64,000 nucleotides of DNA from Phragmites australis (lineage: Eukaryota > Streptophyta > Magnoliopsida > Poales > Poaceae): assembly GCF_958298935.1 (NCBI RefSeq), contig NC_084944.1, forward strand, positions 18,693,679 to 18,757,678. The letters are read 5' to 3'. A program made the position numbers and the translations under genes. Within the stretch, counting starts at the first letter, position 1. Each line of letters opens with the position of its first letter. Of this stretch, positions 21,450 through 34,000 are shown in pieces. The notes under the pieces were generated by a model. The model saw nothing but the letters and a program-made list of their open reading frames with translations. It made no database searches and was not told the DNA's origin.

Positions 21450-21690
21450 CGAAAGTTGGAGAAGAATATTTCGTCAAGGTGCTTAAGTAAAGGTGGAGGA
21501 AGTTACTGGTTTCAGTGCTTTGTATTGATGATTAGATTATATTGGACACACGGTTTTGCAGGATTACCGCAGGCATGCATAGTCACCACAGGCAGGGCTG
21601 CATGCAACATGGAAATCGCGCGAAAAAGGACTAGAACATTGAATTGTCGGATGCAACTGCACGAGCACATAGTTGAAACTCCAAACAATT
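21450..21690. repeat. Distal copy of the phosphatase upstream segment
   Basis: It matches 14580-14815 in the same orientation, including 'ttggagaagaatattt', 'gtcaaggtgctta', 'ggtttcagtgctttgtattgatgattagat' and 'acgagcacatagt'. No phosphatase exon lies next to it. The P1BS site of the parent (gaatattc) reads gaatattt here, so the match is lost. Confidence 0.8.
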
Positions 21691-22440
21691 ACCAATTTCA
21701 TTATATATTATTATATGGTGGCATGGACAGCATCGTTACAAGGGTATGCTAACTCCTGGTCTAAATAATAGTATTAACTCCGAGTCGCTCAAAACCAGTA
21801 TGATACTGCACGAGCCTCATTACATGTACAAGCAATAAAATTGTGGCTTTGCCAAGAAAAAGTTAATCCTATGGGCACATGTTCTTCAATTTGGCAACCA
21901 AGTATCTGGTAGCTCCGAGTGTCCTCACTGGCGAAGAGGAGGGTGAGTCGGCAGAGAAGCAGTGGAGGCTATGGTCGTGGTTAGGCTATGAGTTAAACTA
22001 CTTGTACAACTAGAAACAAGAGATGTTAGGGTCAATCCTCGAAATCCAATACTCCACCACCACCACCGCTACAAGGTTGAGGTTGAGCCTTTGCCCCTCG
22101 ACACCACAAGAACAAAGGTGGGTCCTACAGTGATTCAAGAGTGAATAACCAAAATGAAAAAAAAAAAATTGGTAAACAAACTACACATTCATCTAAGGTA
22201 GGTAGAACAGAAGAACCTAACGGAGATATTTGACATTTTGCCACTCATAAGAGTGGGCTTTAACATTTTGTCACTTTTGGAGCTGCAGCACTTCAAAATG
22301 TCACCACCAATGTTTGCCACTTTGTTAATTTGTCAATTTGGACATTTCTACTACTGGCCTTACACTTCAGATGAACTCTCATCCCCTTCATCTCCATCTC
22401 CGGACATTTCTCCGCCTGTGCCACCCAAAGCCACCTATAT
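21691..22440. other. Intergenic DNA, nothing recognised
   Basis: AT-rich with a few low-complexity runs, for example (cca)n near 22050. No gene or element boundary was seen. Confidence 0.3.
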
Positions 22441-22499
22441 CGGTTTTTTAAAAATAGCTCTATGGCTTTATTTTTTTAAAAATAATTAAAAAGTTTTTA

Positions 22500-22752
22500 A
22501 AATAAAAGAGAGTATATGACCGGTACTAATTTTTGGCTATTCCACTGATAATAGGATGGTTTTTATCGAAATTCCTATAGCATTCTCGTGGTCAAATAAA
22601 GTTCAATTTAGTATCACTGTCGGTTTTTATTATAAACCAATAATGATAAGCAATCATCAATGTCGGTTTTTATTAAGAACCGGTAGTGATGCTACTTTTT
22701 TTACAAACCGGTAATGATGGGTCAGCATATAAGGCCTATTATGTAGTAGTGA
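22500..22752 (-). mobile_element. Truncated CACTA-type transposon end
   Basis: The right edge reads ...tatgtagtagtg, so the minus strand starts CACTACTACATAATAGG. Inside it lie subterminal units of 'accggtaatgatg' / 'tcggtttttattaagaaccgg' type. The other terminus is not present and the gypsy pol fragment begins directly after it. Confidence 0.55.
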
Positions 22753-25400
22753 AAGGTTTCTCACCCGTATCTCAACTAGAAATGGTGTGAACGGCACAAA
22801 GTACTAGTAAAGTCATTGGTAGACTCGGGTCTTGATACTTTGCTGTACTATGCCATTGTCCCTTTCAACTTGACCGTTGTTATGTGGATAAGCTACATAA
22901 GCAAAGTATATCTTAGTCCCTAACTCCTCACAGTAATCCTGGAATTCCTACATGGTGAACTAGGTATCGTTGTCTGTGATAATTCAATTGGGAACCCTAA
23001 ATCGAGTCACTATATTTTTCATGATAAACTTCTTGGCAGCTCTTGTATTGATCATGTCTAATGGTTCGGCTCCGATCTATTTTGTGAATGTATCAACTGT
23101 GACCAACAGATGTGTGAAACCTCCAGGTGCTTTCGAAAAAGGCCCCAGAAGGTCCAGACCTCACGTAGTAAAAGACTAAGATAAAGGCATAGTTTGTAGT
23201 GCTTGAGCTGGTCGATGAATTTGTACGTACTTCTTGACCAATTCGCTCGCATCATGGAGGGTTGTGGGCAGGTAAAACCCTTTGTTGAAGGCTTTTTTGA
23301 CTAGAGTTTGGAAGGAAGCATGAGCACCGCAGATTCCTCCATGAATTTCATCGAGTAAATTTTTACCGTGCTCTTGAGTGATATACTTCATCAAGACTTA
23401 GCACTCCATCGATACAGGGTGCCTTCCACTAGGGTGTACATTCTAGCTTTGTAGACAATTCTTTGTGAGTCGGCACCATCCTTAGGAATAACTTGATCAT
23501 GAAGATAAGCTCGAATGAGATCTATCCATGAATCTTCGTATTCTAGTGACGCTATCCCATGTAACAAGTCAGGCAATTCCTCATGCACCTTCCCATATGA
23601 GTCATCAGCACCCTCATCTTTTGTGGTTGTTTGGGTCACATATGGATTTGAGAATTTTTTTTAAGAAAGCCCCAGAAGGTAGAGGAGATCAGAGTGAAGC
23701 TAATCATGCCAACATATCAGCATGATTATTTTCCATTCTCGGGACAAATTGTACTTCCACTCCGATAAAGAGTTGCTCCAACTTTCTTAGGTCTGTGAGG
23801 TATACGACCATGGTCAGATCCAAGACCTTGTATTCCTTATTGACCTGATTTGCGACAAGCTATAAATTGACTTTCAGTAGCAGTTATCAGATACCGAGCC
23901 AAGTTTCTATTCGAAGAACAACAAACAATCCTTGTATTATGCTACATTGTTTGTTGCAGCGAAATCTAATTGAAGGGCATACCGTAAAGTATCCTTTTGT
24001 TGGTGAAATTAGAAGAATTCCAGCCCATGAGCCTTGAAGTGTAAGCGAACTGTCGAAATACATGGTCCAGATTTCCTAGACCTCTGACTCCTACTTACTT
24101 TTTGGCTCTAGGGTTACCCACTCGACCAAAATGTCAACTAGAGCCTAGGATTTTACGGTTGTCTAGGGAACAAAGCAGATTTCAAACTCCCCAAGATCTA
24201 ATGCCCACTTAGCAATTCTCATGACTGAATCACAATTACAAAAAACATCTCCCAATGGTAAAGTAGAAGGAACAATAATTTTATGTACTTGAAAGTAACA
24301 ACGGAGTTTACGAGAGGTCATAAGGATGGTATAGAGTAATTTTTGTACATGTGGATAGCGTACCTTTGCTCCCATGTAGTACTTCGCTTGTATAGTACAT
24401 CAGCCTATGTCCCTTCTCCCATTTGTCATCCTCTCTCTCCACCACAAGTACGGTGCTGACAGCCTGTGGTGTAGCCGTGACATATAATAGCAAGTCTTCT
24501 CCTATTTCTGGTGCGGTCAAAACAGGATTCACGAAGAGGTAACTTTTCATAATTTGGAAAGTTGATTCTACTTTCTACGTCCACTTGAAACCTATCATTT
24601 TTCTTTAAAAGATTAAAGAAGGGTGATCCTTTTTCACCTAACCAGGAAATAAAGCGGCTTAGAGATGCCACGTATCTAGTAAGATTTTGGACCTCTTTTA
24701 CAGAACTTGAAGATCGCATGTCCTCAATGGCTTTTATTTTCTCAGGGTTCAATTCAATACCGCGACTGGATACTAAGAACCCGAGTAATTTGACTAAGAC
24801 CACTTCGAATAGACACTTCTTAGGGTTAAGCATCATGAAATTCCTTATGAGGATGTCGATGATTTCTCGTGGATCATCGAGTGGATTTTCGTTCTTTTTA
24901 CTCTTTACCACTATGTCATCAACACAAGCCTCTAGGTTTCCAATGATTTGTGAATCGAAAGTAACCTGAATAGTCCATTGGAAAGTAGCACCAACACTTT
25001 TCAAACGAAAAGGTATTTTTATATATCAATATACACCGGGTGGAGTAATGAAGGTATCTTTCTCTTCATCATCCTTACACATACTAATCTGGTGATTACC
25101 AAAATATGCATCTAGAAAGCAAAGCAACTCGCACCCTAAAGTCAAGTCAACCAACTAGTCAATTCGGGGTAGTGGAAAAATATCCTTGGGACAAGTTTCA
25201 TTTAGGTCAATGAAGTTCATGCGCACCCTCACTTTCTATTGCCATTTTTGCCCATCACTGGGTTTGCTAACCACTCAGTATGGAAACTTCATGTATTATG
25301 TCTGCCATTAGGAATTTGCTTATCTCTTCCCCCAATAGCTTATTTACAATCTACCGCAAAGCGGCATAATTTCTATTTGATGGACTAGGCCCCAGGTTGA
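22753..25400 (-). pseudogene. Ty3/gypsy pol remnant (RT, RNase H, integrase)
   Basis: On the minus strand, domains run right to left. Reverse transcriptase spans 25000-24590, with VDDIVVKSKK (catalytic DD kept, the usual Y/F before it a cysteine), LNPKKCLFEV and RGIELNPEKIKAI. RNase H start is at about 24550-24370 (LLLYVTATPQAVSTVLV). The integrase zinc region is at 23390-23180 (HGGICGAHASFQTLVKKAF, KGFYLPT). An integrase core remnant follows at 23160-22800 (KSCQEVYHEKY, IITDN-like). Stops and frameshifts occur throughout. It is cut off on the left at the CACTA end. Confidence 0.8.
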
Positions 25401-25404
25401 ACTT

Positions 25405-26600
25405 CTAGCATATAACATCCCAATTTTTGGCATTTATAAATTTCTACAACAATTATTTTGCTAATAATTAATTTCTAAAGACAACAAATAAGTTTCATAA
25501 GCTAAATATATTTTTATTGTATTCTATAGTGTATGCCAGATTTTTCTTAGATTTTTCTAGTTGCATTTGCTAGTTAATTTGGTTTTAGTTTGCTTCCTTT
25601 CTTTTCTGGAAATCCTAAATACCTTAAACCTGAGAAAACCCCTTTGGGCCAAGACCCGTGCTCTCCTTGGATCAGACCATTCTCTTTCTCACTCTCTCTC
25701 CTTTTTCTCTCCCTGGCCCCCTCTTCTCTTCCTTCGGCTTGGGCCGAGCCCATCTCACCCCTAACATTCTCTCTCTTCTCTCTCCTACCAAAGCCCACTG
25801 CAATGCGCTCGCTCATCGCTCCTCTCACTTGGGTCAAGCCCAACTAGCCGCCCGTGAGACTCCTCTCTACCGCTGATGCACCAAGCCCACTCGTCATCTC
25901 CATCCTCCAATCACTTCCAAATCCCATTCGCCCTAGACTCATCTCCGACGAGCAATCTTAAACCCCAGCACCTTCTAGAAGATATCCGGACAAATGTGAG
26001 TGCTCCATCGAGGATTTTGCCATCTCTTCTTATCCTTCCCAACAGAATCAAACTCTATCTCCATGCCAAAGGCGTTTAAACGATGATCCAACTCGGATTC
26101 AAGCTTATCTTGCTACCGCTGCCATGACACATCAACACCGCGGCAAAGGCTCCCCCGACTATAAAAGGCACCCCTCGCCCCCAGAGCTCCACCCAGCCTT
26201 CCAAAGCCTCTCGAGCTCTCCTTGCAAGCAATGTTCTACTTGAGAGCCATTCTTCTCTAACTCCGGCGAGGGAGCACTGCCATACTCTAAACTTGTCGCC
26301 GAAGCCTCTCCACCACTGCTGAGAAGCTCCTTGGCACCGCAAGCTCGTGAGGAAGCCTCCTTGTCGACCACCCGCTGCCAGAACCCCCTCGTCGACCACC
26401 AGCTGCCAAAACCCCTCGTCGACGAACATTGAGCACTGTTGCCGTCCCTTCTAGTGAACCACTGTAGATCTTCTAGTGTGAACACCGGGTCATCATATAT
26501 ACAAAAAATTCTGAGCTTCTCCATTTCACTCTAAATTTTGATCTAGCTTTGATCCTCGCTTTCTTTGGGCTTACTCTGTGTTAACTAGTGCTAGACTTGA
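25405..26600 (+). mobile_element. LTR-like sequence
   Basis: It opens 'tataacatcccaatttttggcat', a common start of grass LTRs one base off TGTAACATCCC. It includes a TATA box 'gactataaaaggcacccc' (26156-26173), GC-rich downstream sequence and a T-rich 3' part. The minus-strand frames here (to 121 aa) have no recognised domain. Confidence 0.4.
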
Positions 26601-27140
26601 TCAGTTTGAATCACAACTAAATCTCTAGCTCCAATTAGATCAAATTATTATCCTTAACCTCCTTAATAGTACGACCAAAGAAAAAAAAAAGGCCATACGA
26701 CTTTAAGTGTCTTTCAACTACAAACAACACTTAAAATTTCGTGCATATTATTTGAACCATCACATGAAAACTATGGCGAGAATACCCAAGAATTATCGCC
26801 ATAACCTAACTTTCAATAGTTCCTACAAAACATATGTTAATCATGATGATCACGCTGTCAATAATCAAAAAACTCGAATTAGAAGTTAGATACTTACGGT
26901 CGCACTTCTCTCGTTTGTTGGACTCGAGTCATGCCGGTTTGTTGGCTCTATCGGAACAAGTCATGGGAGGGGGGAGTTTTACATTCAAGCATATAAACAA
27001 TTAGAAGCATCCCCACATAAAAAAAGGTTAGAAGCATTACTAAAAAAGAGTAGAAGCACAAACGAAGGAGGAGGAAATTCAAATAAAAACGTTTTCCCTA
27101 GGCGAAAAAGCTGGAGTATGTCAAATTCTGCTCCACCTAT
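26601..27140. other. AT-rich intergenic DNA left of the MULE
   Basis: Contains an A-run at about 26681-26691 and an imperfect repeat of 'agaagcat' near 27000. No gene seen. Confidence 0.3.
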
Positions 27141-27149
27141 ATAACGAGA
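27141..27149. repeat. Target-site duplication ataacgaga, left of the MULE
   Basis: The same 9 bases occur at 29852-29860 directly after the right end. Nine bp is the duplication length of Mutator-type transposons. Confidence 0.9.
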
Positions 27150-29851
27150 GGGATATTTATTTATTTGCCACTCAATCCGACTGCCGTGCTCACTCTACCA
27201 TTATTTAGATATGTAATTAGTTTTTAGCCATCGGTTCCACCAATTCATTTTTTCCATGCCATTTTTGACTCTTTTAATGCCTCCAATTTTCTTTCAGTTT
27301 TTTTTAATTCCATATACAGCTCTTTGGGCACCAGGGATGGACTAAATTGGCCCTACCGAGCCAAAGTGTCCCACAACACATGGTCTGGTCAAGCCAGGCT
27401 GCAGCGCTCGGTCATCTTCTTCCTTAGCGTTGTGTGTCGTTCGCCGTCTCTGGTGTTGTGCTGTCGCGACCGCCGACCAGCTTCCTCTTCCGCCACCTTG
27501 TTGCGGCGTAATATTAGGAATGTCGCATGCCACATCGAGCGCTCGCAACAGAGGGTTGTAATTTTTTGTCATGCTAATGAATGTGAAATGTTTATGCTAT
27601 CATTTCAGATGCAACATGTAATGAATTTTAGTTCCGGGCATGACATATATACTGAAATGTGCATGTTGAAATGAGTATCCATGACATATATGCTTTTGCA
27701 CACATATATTCCTGCAGAAAGGGAACATGTCACAAATGAACATGAGATATATGCAGAACAATCCGGTCTTACTTAGCTAATATCCAGGTTAACTTACATA
27801 ATAGTAGCACCCAGAACCAGTACAGTTTTCTAGAATTTGAGCAATTCAAATGATATAACAGTAGCACCCAGGTTCAGAGTCTTCTGGGATTTGAGCATTA
27901 AAAAAAAAACATCACAGTAGCACCTAGGTTGACAGCTTCTGGGATAATATTATTGCATCATTTTTTCCCTTTCCTAGGGGTTAACTTCTTTGTTGTTGTA
28001 GTCTTTGATGGTAATCTGGATGGTCTTGAAGGGTTGCCATCTCCTGATTTGTTCCCATGACCCACATAGCCTTTCAGCAACCATCTATCTACCAGACCAG
28101 ACTGTTGCATATGATACAACAAATGTGTACTTCTCCTCCAGTCTTTCCTTTAGATCCTTAGCTCCAAGATTTGGATACATCTTTAATATAGGCCCAACCT
28201 TCTCTGCAACCCATGCCTTAGATGCCACCTTGGTGTGGATTCTGCCAGTTGATACACACCTGTGACCATTCTTGTTAAGTGCAACCTGCAAGTACCATCA
28301 TTTAAACATTAGTAAACTACACACTAGAAAAAATATAATCATGATAAGTTAGCAGTTAGTATCCTCACTGATTTGCCATCATGCATCAATCTTGCACAAT
28401 GGCCCAAGAACAACCCTCAGCTGTACAATATCCCCTAAATCTATCCGTATCAGATTTTTCAGTACCCAACTCAAATTCCCCCTTTATAACATGCTGCCTC
28501 ACAGCCATCCTAAATTCTTCCATGCTAGGATATATGATACCTTCATGCATTGGTGGGTCTTCCCTATCATAATAAACTAATGGCTCACCAGGAATCAAAT
28601 CATCAACTGGTATTGCTGCACCTTCAAGGTCACCACCAATAGCACCAGGAATAGGAACAGAAGCTGAAGGAGGAGCTTTCTCAGCTGTAATCCTTTCTTT
28701 CTCGGCTCTTTCATCCTCAGTTCTTAGACCAAGCAACACATACAACTCATCTTCCTCCACCACTGGTAGTGCACTGCCTAACTCCTCTTCTGGGATTGGA
28801 GCAAGCTGCAGACTGTCCCAATCAACTAGTGGTGCAGCATCAGGTACTCCATGAGTTGAAACATCATAAGAAGCACTGGCTTGATGACTGCTTGATGTTG
28901 CTGCTGGTGGTGCTTGAGTAATCACATCTATCACAATATTATCCCTAACCAACTCACTAATCTCAGTAGTAACAAATGACTTGCTCATCTTCCTCCTAGC
29001 TTTCTCCTCCACAGTCACATACAAAGGAAGCATTCTTTCACTCAACCTTTCACTCATTGCAATCATTAGATCCATATTGTTCTGGATATCCATCACCTTA
29101 GCTTTCCCCTTCTCAATTGTACACAATATAGGTTCTTGGCAACTACCCCAATTTACCCTTTTAGCCAAGTCTCTGATCAACATCCCCCAACTATACATGT
29201 AGTAATCTACCACCCAGTCCTCATCAGTCCTTGGCATCTTAACACATGTGTCATCATCTAGTTTAGCAGTGAACTTAGCTATTCGAACGCAAACTCTAAA
29301 CGTTTCATCGGGATCAATCCTAACAAAGTAGACAATACAAAACAAAACGGGAAACAAAACATCGTTGTGTTACGAGGTTTTGGCACAGGGTACACTAGGC
29401 TATTCGTGCCCCCTAACCCAATCGTCACAAAACCCAGTCTATATCTAAGAGAAAAGCGGATCAACAAGAGCTGCTTACCCATCAGGGACCTTGCTTCTAT
29501 CCATGGAGCCCGCACGGGGGCTCACGCGCAGGCCGCGTCCTCACTCCACCTCGTCCCTGGTCGCCAAATCTGGAGGAGAATGCACCGTCGCCGCCCTTCT
29601 TTTCTCGTCTGTGGCTAAACGCTGGGAGCGAAGGCAACATATCCCGTTTGGATGCGACCTGGTCTTTCACGGGAGTCCTGTGAGGGTATTTTGGTCATAG
29701 CGCATGGCTTGGAAAATGGAGGCATTAAAAAAGTCGAAAATGGCGTGGAAAAACGAATTGGTGGAACCGGTGGTGAAAAACTAATTGCATATTTAAATAA
29801 TGGTAGAGTGAGCACGGCAGTCGGATTGAGTGACAAATAAATAAATATCCC
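27150..29851 (-). mobile_element. Mutator-like element (MULE), 2702 bp, with intact ends
   Basis: The left end gggatatttatttatttgcc and the right end, as reverse complement gggatatttatttatttgtc, begin long terminal inverted repeats. These remain alignable for about 170 bp, including 'cactcaatccgactgccgtgctcactctaccattattta'. Nine-bp target duplications (ataacgaga) flank it exactly. It carries a minus-strand gene with only the N-terminal part of a mudrA-type transposase, so it is probably non-autonomous. It lies about 250 bp upstream of the first possible ATG of the next gene. Confidence 0.9.
28080..29357 (-). pseudogene. Partial mudrA-type transposase (N-terminal and DNA-binding part)
   Basis: The first long minus-strand frame (29357-28386) starts with a plant mudrA leader (CVKMPRTDEDWVVDYYMYSW). 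It has an acidic linker and ends with the MuDR DNA-binding module: IIYPSMEEFRMAVRQHVI, GEFELGTEKSDTDRFRGYC, AEGCSWAIV. After a short intron or gap it resumes at 28291-28085 with QVALNKNGHRCVSTGRIHTK, ASKAWVAEKV and YATVWSGRQ. The catalytic DDE domain and the SWIM zinc finger that follow in full-length proteins are absent before the terminal repeat at about 27300. It is a truncated transposase, perhaps still able to bind DNA. Confidence 0.8.
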
Positions 29852-29860
29852 ATAACGAGA
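29852..29860. repeat. Target-site duplication ataacgaga, right of the MULE
   Basis: Exact repeat of 27141-27149. Confidence 0.9.
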
Positions 29861-29929
29861 AGGAAAAAAAAAGAGAAAATTAGAAAATAGGGAAACGAAA
29901 AAGAAAAGGCGGACTCGCCGACCACTCCG

Positions 29930-30795
29930 CCACCAACGCCGCGGCGGCGGCGGCGGCCGATCATTCTCGCCTACCGACGGTCACCCCTTCGCCGCCGCCG
30001 CCCTCCTCTCCGCTCCCCTCGCATCGACGCTGCTCCTCTAGCGAGTTCCTCTCGTCAGCCCGAGAGCGCGCGCCGAAGGTTTCGCTTCGCCACCGTGGAT
30101 ATGGCGCCCATCGCCCCGTCTTCTCCCGTCCCCGGCAAAGGCGACAATGGCTGCTCGTCGAAGCCGACGCTGGCGAGGCCGTCGCGCCGCGGACCGCCGA
30201 CCGACAGCGCTGGCACGCGCGTGGACTCGTCTGCACAGGCAGGACCTCTTGCCTGGCTGGCACCCCCACAACCTGTTCAGCAAAATGCCGCACCCAAGTT
30301 TTCCAATTCTAAACTTGATTGCATCTGCAGGCGCTGCCTCCTCCATCCTCTCTGCTGTGTCTTCTTCCCGGTCTCTCAGTCATGAGGATGCGGCCTCTGC
30401 TCCCACCCGGTGCTGCGCCCTTTGCTACGAATGACATCCAGCCAGGTGCTGCCAATGCTCGGTGCCCTACTGATCCCTCTGCTGCCAATGACTGCCAACC
30501 AGGTGCTGCCAATCCTTGGCGCCCTGCTGTTCTCGTGGAGCTTTTCGCCCTTGTGTCCTTCAGAGGGAGGGCTCCACAGGTCTGTGAGGAGAGGAACCCA
30601 GCTCCACCTCTGCCAACCCCTTCCACGGCATTGAACGGCCTGCGGCAGCAATTTCTTCTTGCGATCCCTCTTATGGCTGCAATGCACAAGGTACGGAACT
30701 TGGTGGTGTGTGTACTTGGCCTTGCCACTACCCTGGCTGCGAAATTATAAAATCGAATGTCTGGAGTCTTAACCTTTCTTTTGTTTATTTGCAGA
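29930..30795 (+). other. GC-rich probable 5' region of the unknown gene at 31-37.6 kb
   Basis: After a (GGC)n run at 29938-29957, GC stays high to about 30680. Candidate starts are ATG 30101 (MAPIAPSSPVPGKGD, open to 30385) and ATG 30147 (MAARRSRRW, open to 30434). Consensus-like splice sites are acaag/gtacgg at 30690 and tttgcag/attt at 30794, but no chain of exons could be proved to reach the exon at 31015, which needs two bases carried over. 30425-30530 holds a diverged ~60-bp tandem repeat ('ccaggtgctgccaat..tggcgccct'). Confidence 0.35.
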
Positions 30796-31014
30796 TTTGT
30801 CATGTTTGGAGCCTTTTGGGATGTTGGGCGGCATTTTCTTATGTCAAAACTGCCAGCGATCGTGGTGCCAGCATATTTAGGATTTTAAGTAATAGAATTG
30901 CAGTGGGAGGCGTCACCGCGAGGCTATGCAGCTATATTGTTTGCTGGTTTGGATTTGAGGGGTGTCCATTCTCTGTTTTGCTGACTTCGTTGATCTTGTT
31001 AGCATTTTCTTTAG

Positions 31015-34000
31015 GCATACATGTTCAGCTCTAACAAGTGCGACAGATATTCTTAACAAAGCCAATGAGTTTCTACCGATCAATGCTACTCAGCCTCATA
31101 TCCCACAGGAGAGTGCCCCTTCTACTAATGAAAGCAACGAGGCCACATCTCAAGAGACAATGGGCATTATTGTAGACAATACGGAAAGCCATGATGGTCA
31201 GCCTGCTCTCGAGCAGAAAACAGTCAGATCCATTAGTGAAGGCAATGAGGTCATATCGCGATGGAAAGAAGAGAATTCTCAATTTTCCGTGGATGTGCCT
31301 CCAGACATGTCTCCACAAACAGCCAAAACTCTCAAGCAGAACTTCAAAAAGGAGGGTGCTAGTCATCTGATTCAAGGAACTACCATCAACTCAATACTGG
31401 AGAAAGCTTTAGTTTCTGCAAAATCTGAGTTCGATATAGTTGTCAAAGAAGTTGAAGATCTTCAGCACTTTTACATCCTTCATCCTCATCAGGTTTGCAA
31501 ATTTACTGAATGTGTGCTTCTAAAGTTAAGCTATTGGTTGATTTGGTATTTTTGTCGATAATTTTATTGGATATGAACAGATGGCAACACGGATCAGTAG
31601 ATCGCCGCTGGGACTCTTTCAGTGTACTGACCACACAGGTGCAATGCATGCCCATTCTTCATTGCACTTACTGTAAAAGACACCAATTGCTGCTATGTTT
31701 TTTTTTTTCTTTTGAGATGCAATTGCTACTTATGTTTTTTCTTTTGAGATGCAATTGCTACTTATGTTTTTTTTTTCTTTTGAGATGCAATTGCTACCTA
31801 TGTTTAGGAGCAGTTTTAAAGATTTTTTTTGTTTGTTATGTTGCTTTAGTTGATAAAATACTTGTTTCTGGCTTGCCTAACTCCATGAGGGTCATGGGTG
31901 TGGGCCTTGCTGTGGGTTACTGTACCATGTTTGATGTGACACATTGACTCATCTTTGTAGCACTAGCACACACCAGCAGCAGCAGCACTCACTTTTGCAG
32001 GACTTGTTAGCTTTAATTTGTAAGAGATAAGTTGGTTGTCTGGTTAAGTTTTTGTTGTATCTTTAGATTGATTTGCTAGTATCATCCTCAGCAATGGAGG
32101 AGGTGGCAGGGTCGTTCTTGTTAGGTGAACTCAGTAGTGGGATAGCACCATGTTTGAAGTGTATTCAGCTTTGTACATACGCATCGGTGTGTGAATGTAA
32201 CGTCTCAATTTCTTAATCACGCATTTAAGTAAAATTATGCTCTTTAAGCATTATACTTCAAATTTGTGTAATGGTAATACAGAGTGCTAATGCACTTCAT
32301 TAATAATTATTAGGATAAGAGAGAAAGTTGGGGGAGAAAATAATGAAAAATGCATTGGAAATATCCATTCTCTCTAATATGTGGTCCTACTCCTCACCCA
32401 CTCCCTCTCTCAAGTAGGCAGTAGTCCACCTGCTCTCTCTCTCCTCTACTCACTCCCCACGTTCCCCCCTCCCGCTGCAGCAGCAGCTCCTCCTCCCTCC
32501 CCCTCTCACTCAAGCTCAAGGACTCTTTCTTTTCCTCCAAAATTCAAGCTCAAGTGAAGGATTCAATGTATGTATGTGGTACCGTTGCATTCTCTAGCTC
32601 ATAATCTACTCATCCATCCAATCTATTTTCGTTTTCGCGGAGGAATCGAGTAGTTCTTGAAGTTCTTGAGTTTTTTGGAGCAAAAATGTAGTTTTGGTTG
32701 AATCTGAGATCTAGAGTCGTGTTGGTAGTTGATGAATAAGTTTTAGTACTTTTAGACTATCCCTAACATGTTCCCTTTAGGCTTGGAAAAGATCGCAACT
32801 CAAATCAACCAAAAATTCACTCGAGAACAGTTTTTCTGTATAGCTTGGATACTCCGGACTCACCTGGATACTCCGGGTTCAACAGATTTTGTCCGATGAA
32901 TTGTGTTCAAAATTGATTAGGGTTTATGGTGCAATTTTGGTTTAGGATCTTTTGGATAGGGCATGTACATGTTTATATAGCACATATTTGTAAAATGTGT
33001 TAAAACACCCAAGTGAAAAAATCGTGAAGAAACCAAGTCTGTATAGCCCGGATTATCCGGACAAGCCCGGAGACTCCGGGTAGTTATGTGATCGCGTAGC
33101 CGAGAGCTCCGCTCGGAACCTCACTCGGAGTGTCCGGTATATCCCGGAGGATAGCTCGGATACTCCGGATTCACCCGGATACTCCGGGCCAGTCAAACAA
33201 ATAAAAAGCAATAACAGAGCACCTCTCCCGGAGGATCACCCGGATGGTCCGAGCTCAGATACTACGAACCAGTCTGGATACTTCGGATGGCTGTTATTTT
33301 TTGTTTTTCATTTAGATCGTTTAGTATTGCGTTGAGTCTTATATCTTCTACTTCTAGCATGTTGTTAAGCATTGTGGTATGTATTGTTGCACTTTATCCA
33401 TACTCATGGTATTGCATGCGTTATTCTTTTTAGAGGACATCGAGCCGGTGATCCAGGATAGTGAGGGAAACTTTGGGCAGCCACCCAAACAACAAGGCAA
33501 GCATCTATCATATTGAACCCTGTCAGTTAAAATGAATGAAGTCTAAATATTGATAAATTATGCTTATGAATAGGTTTGTATGTATATGGAGTCTATATCG
33601 AGAACAAATGGGTAGAACCTACGCCAATTGCATTCTTCTACCTCGATGACTTGTTCATCCACGTTCTTTGTAGCTTTGAGATGATGTTATGTCTAAGTAC
33701 AAGATCGACTTATATGCTTAGTCATGCTTAGGTCTTTCGGTAGAAGTCGAACAACGGCGTTTTTCGTTGTTCACGAGCATAGGATTTACTTTTGTCACAC
33801 AAATACATGGTTGAGGTTTTTATGGTTGGTTGAGTGGTGAGTATGAGACGAGATGTGGGTGGTGTTAGGGGTGTCATCTGCTCTCAAGGAAAGTCCGGGG
33901 GTAGTTCGGAAAGAGAACTCGGACACCGTAGGCCGTTTGCATCGTTTAAAGCCGATCGTCGGGGTAGTTGGCTTAAGCACTTACTTTACTCACTACATGC

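Noticed and set aside
30319..30803. Overlapping 143-aa (+) and 164-aa (-) ORFs
   Set aside because: Both cover a ~60-bp tandem repeat in GC-rich DNA; neither joins the downstream exons in phase with convincing splice sites.
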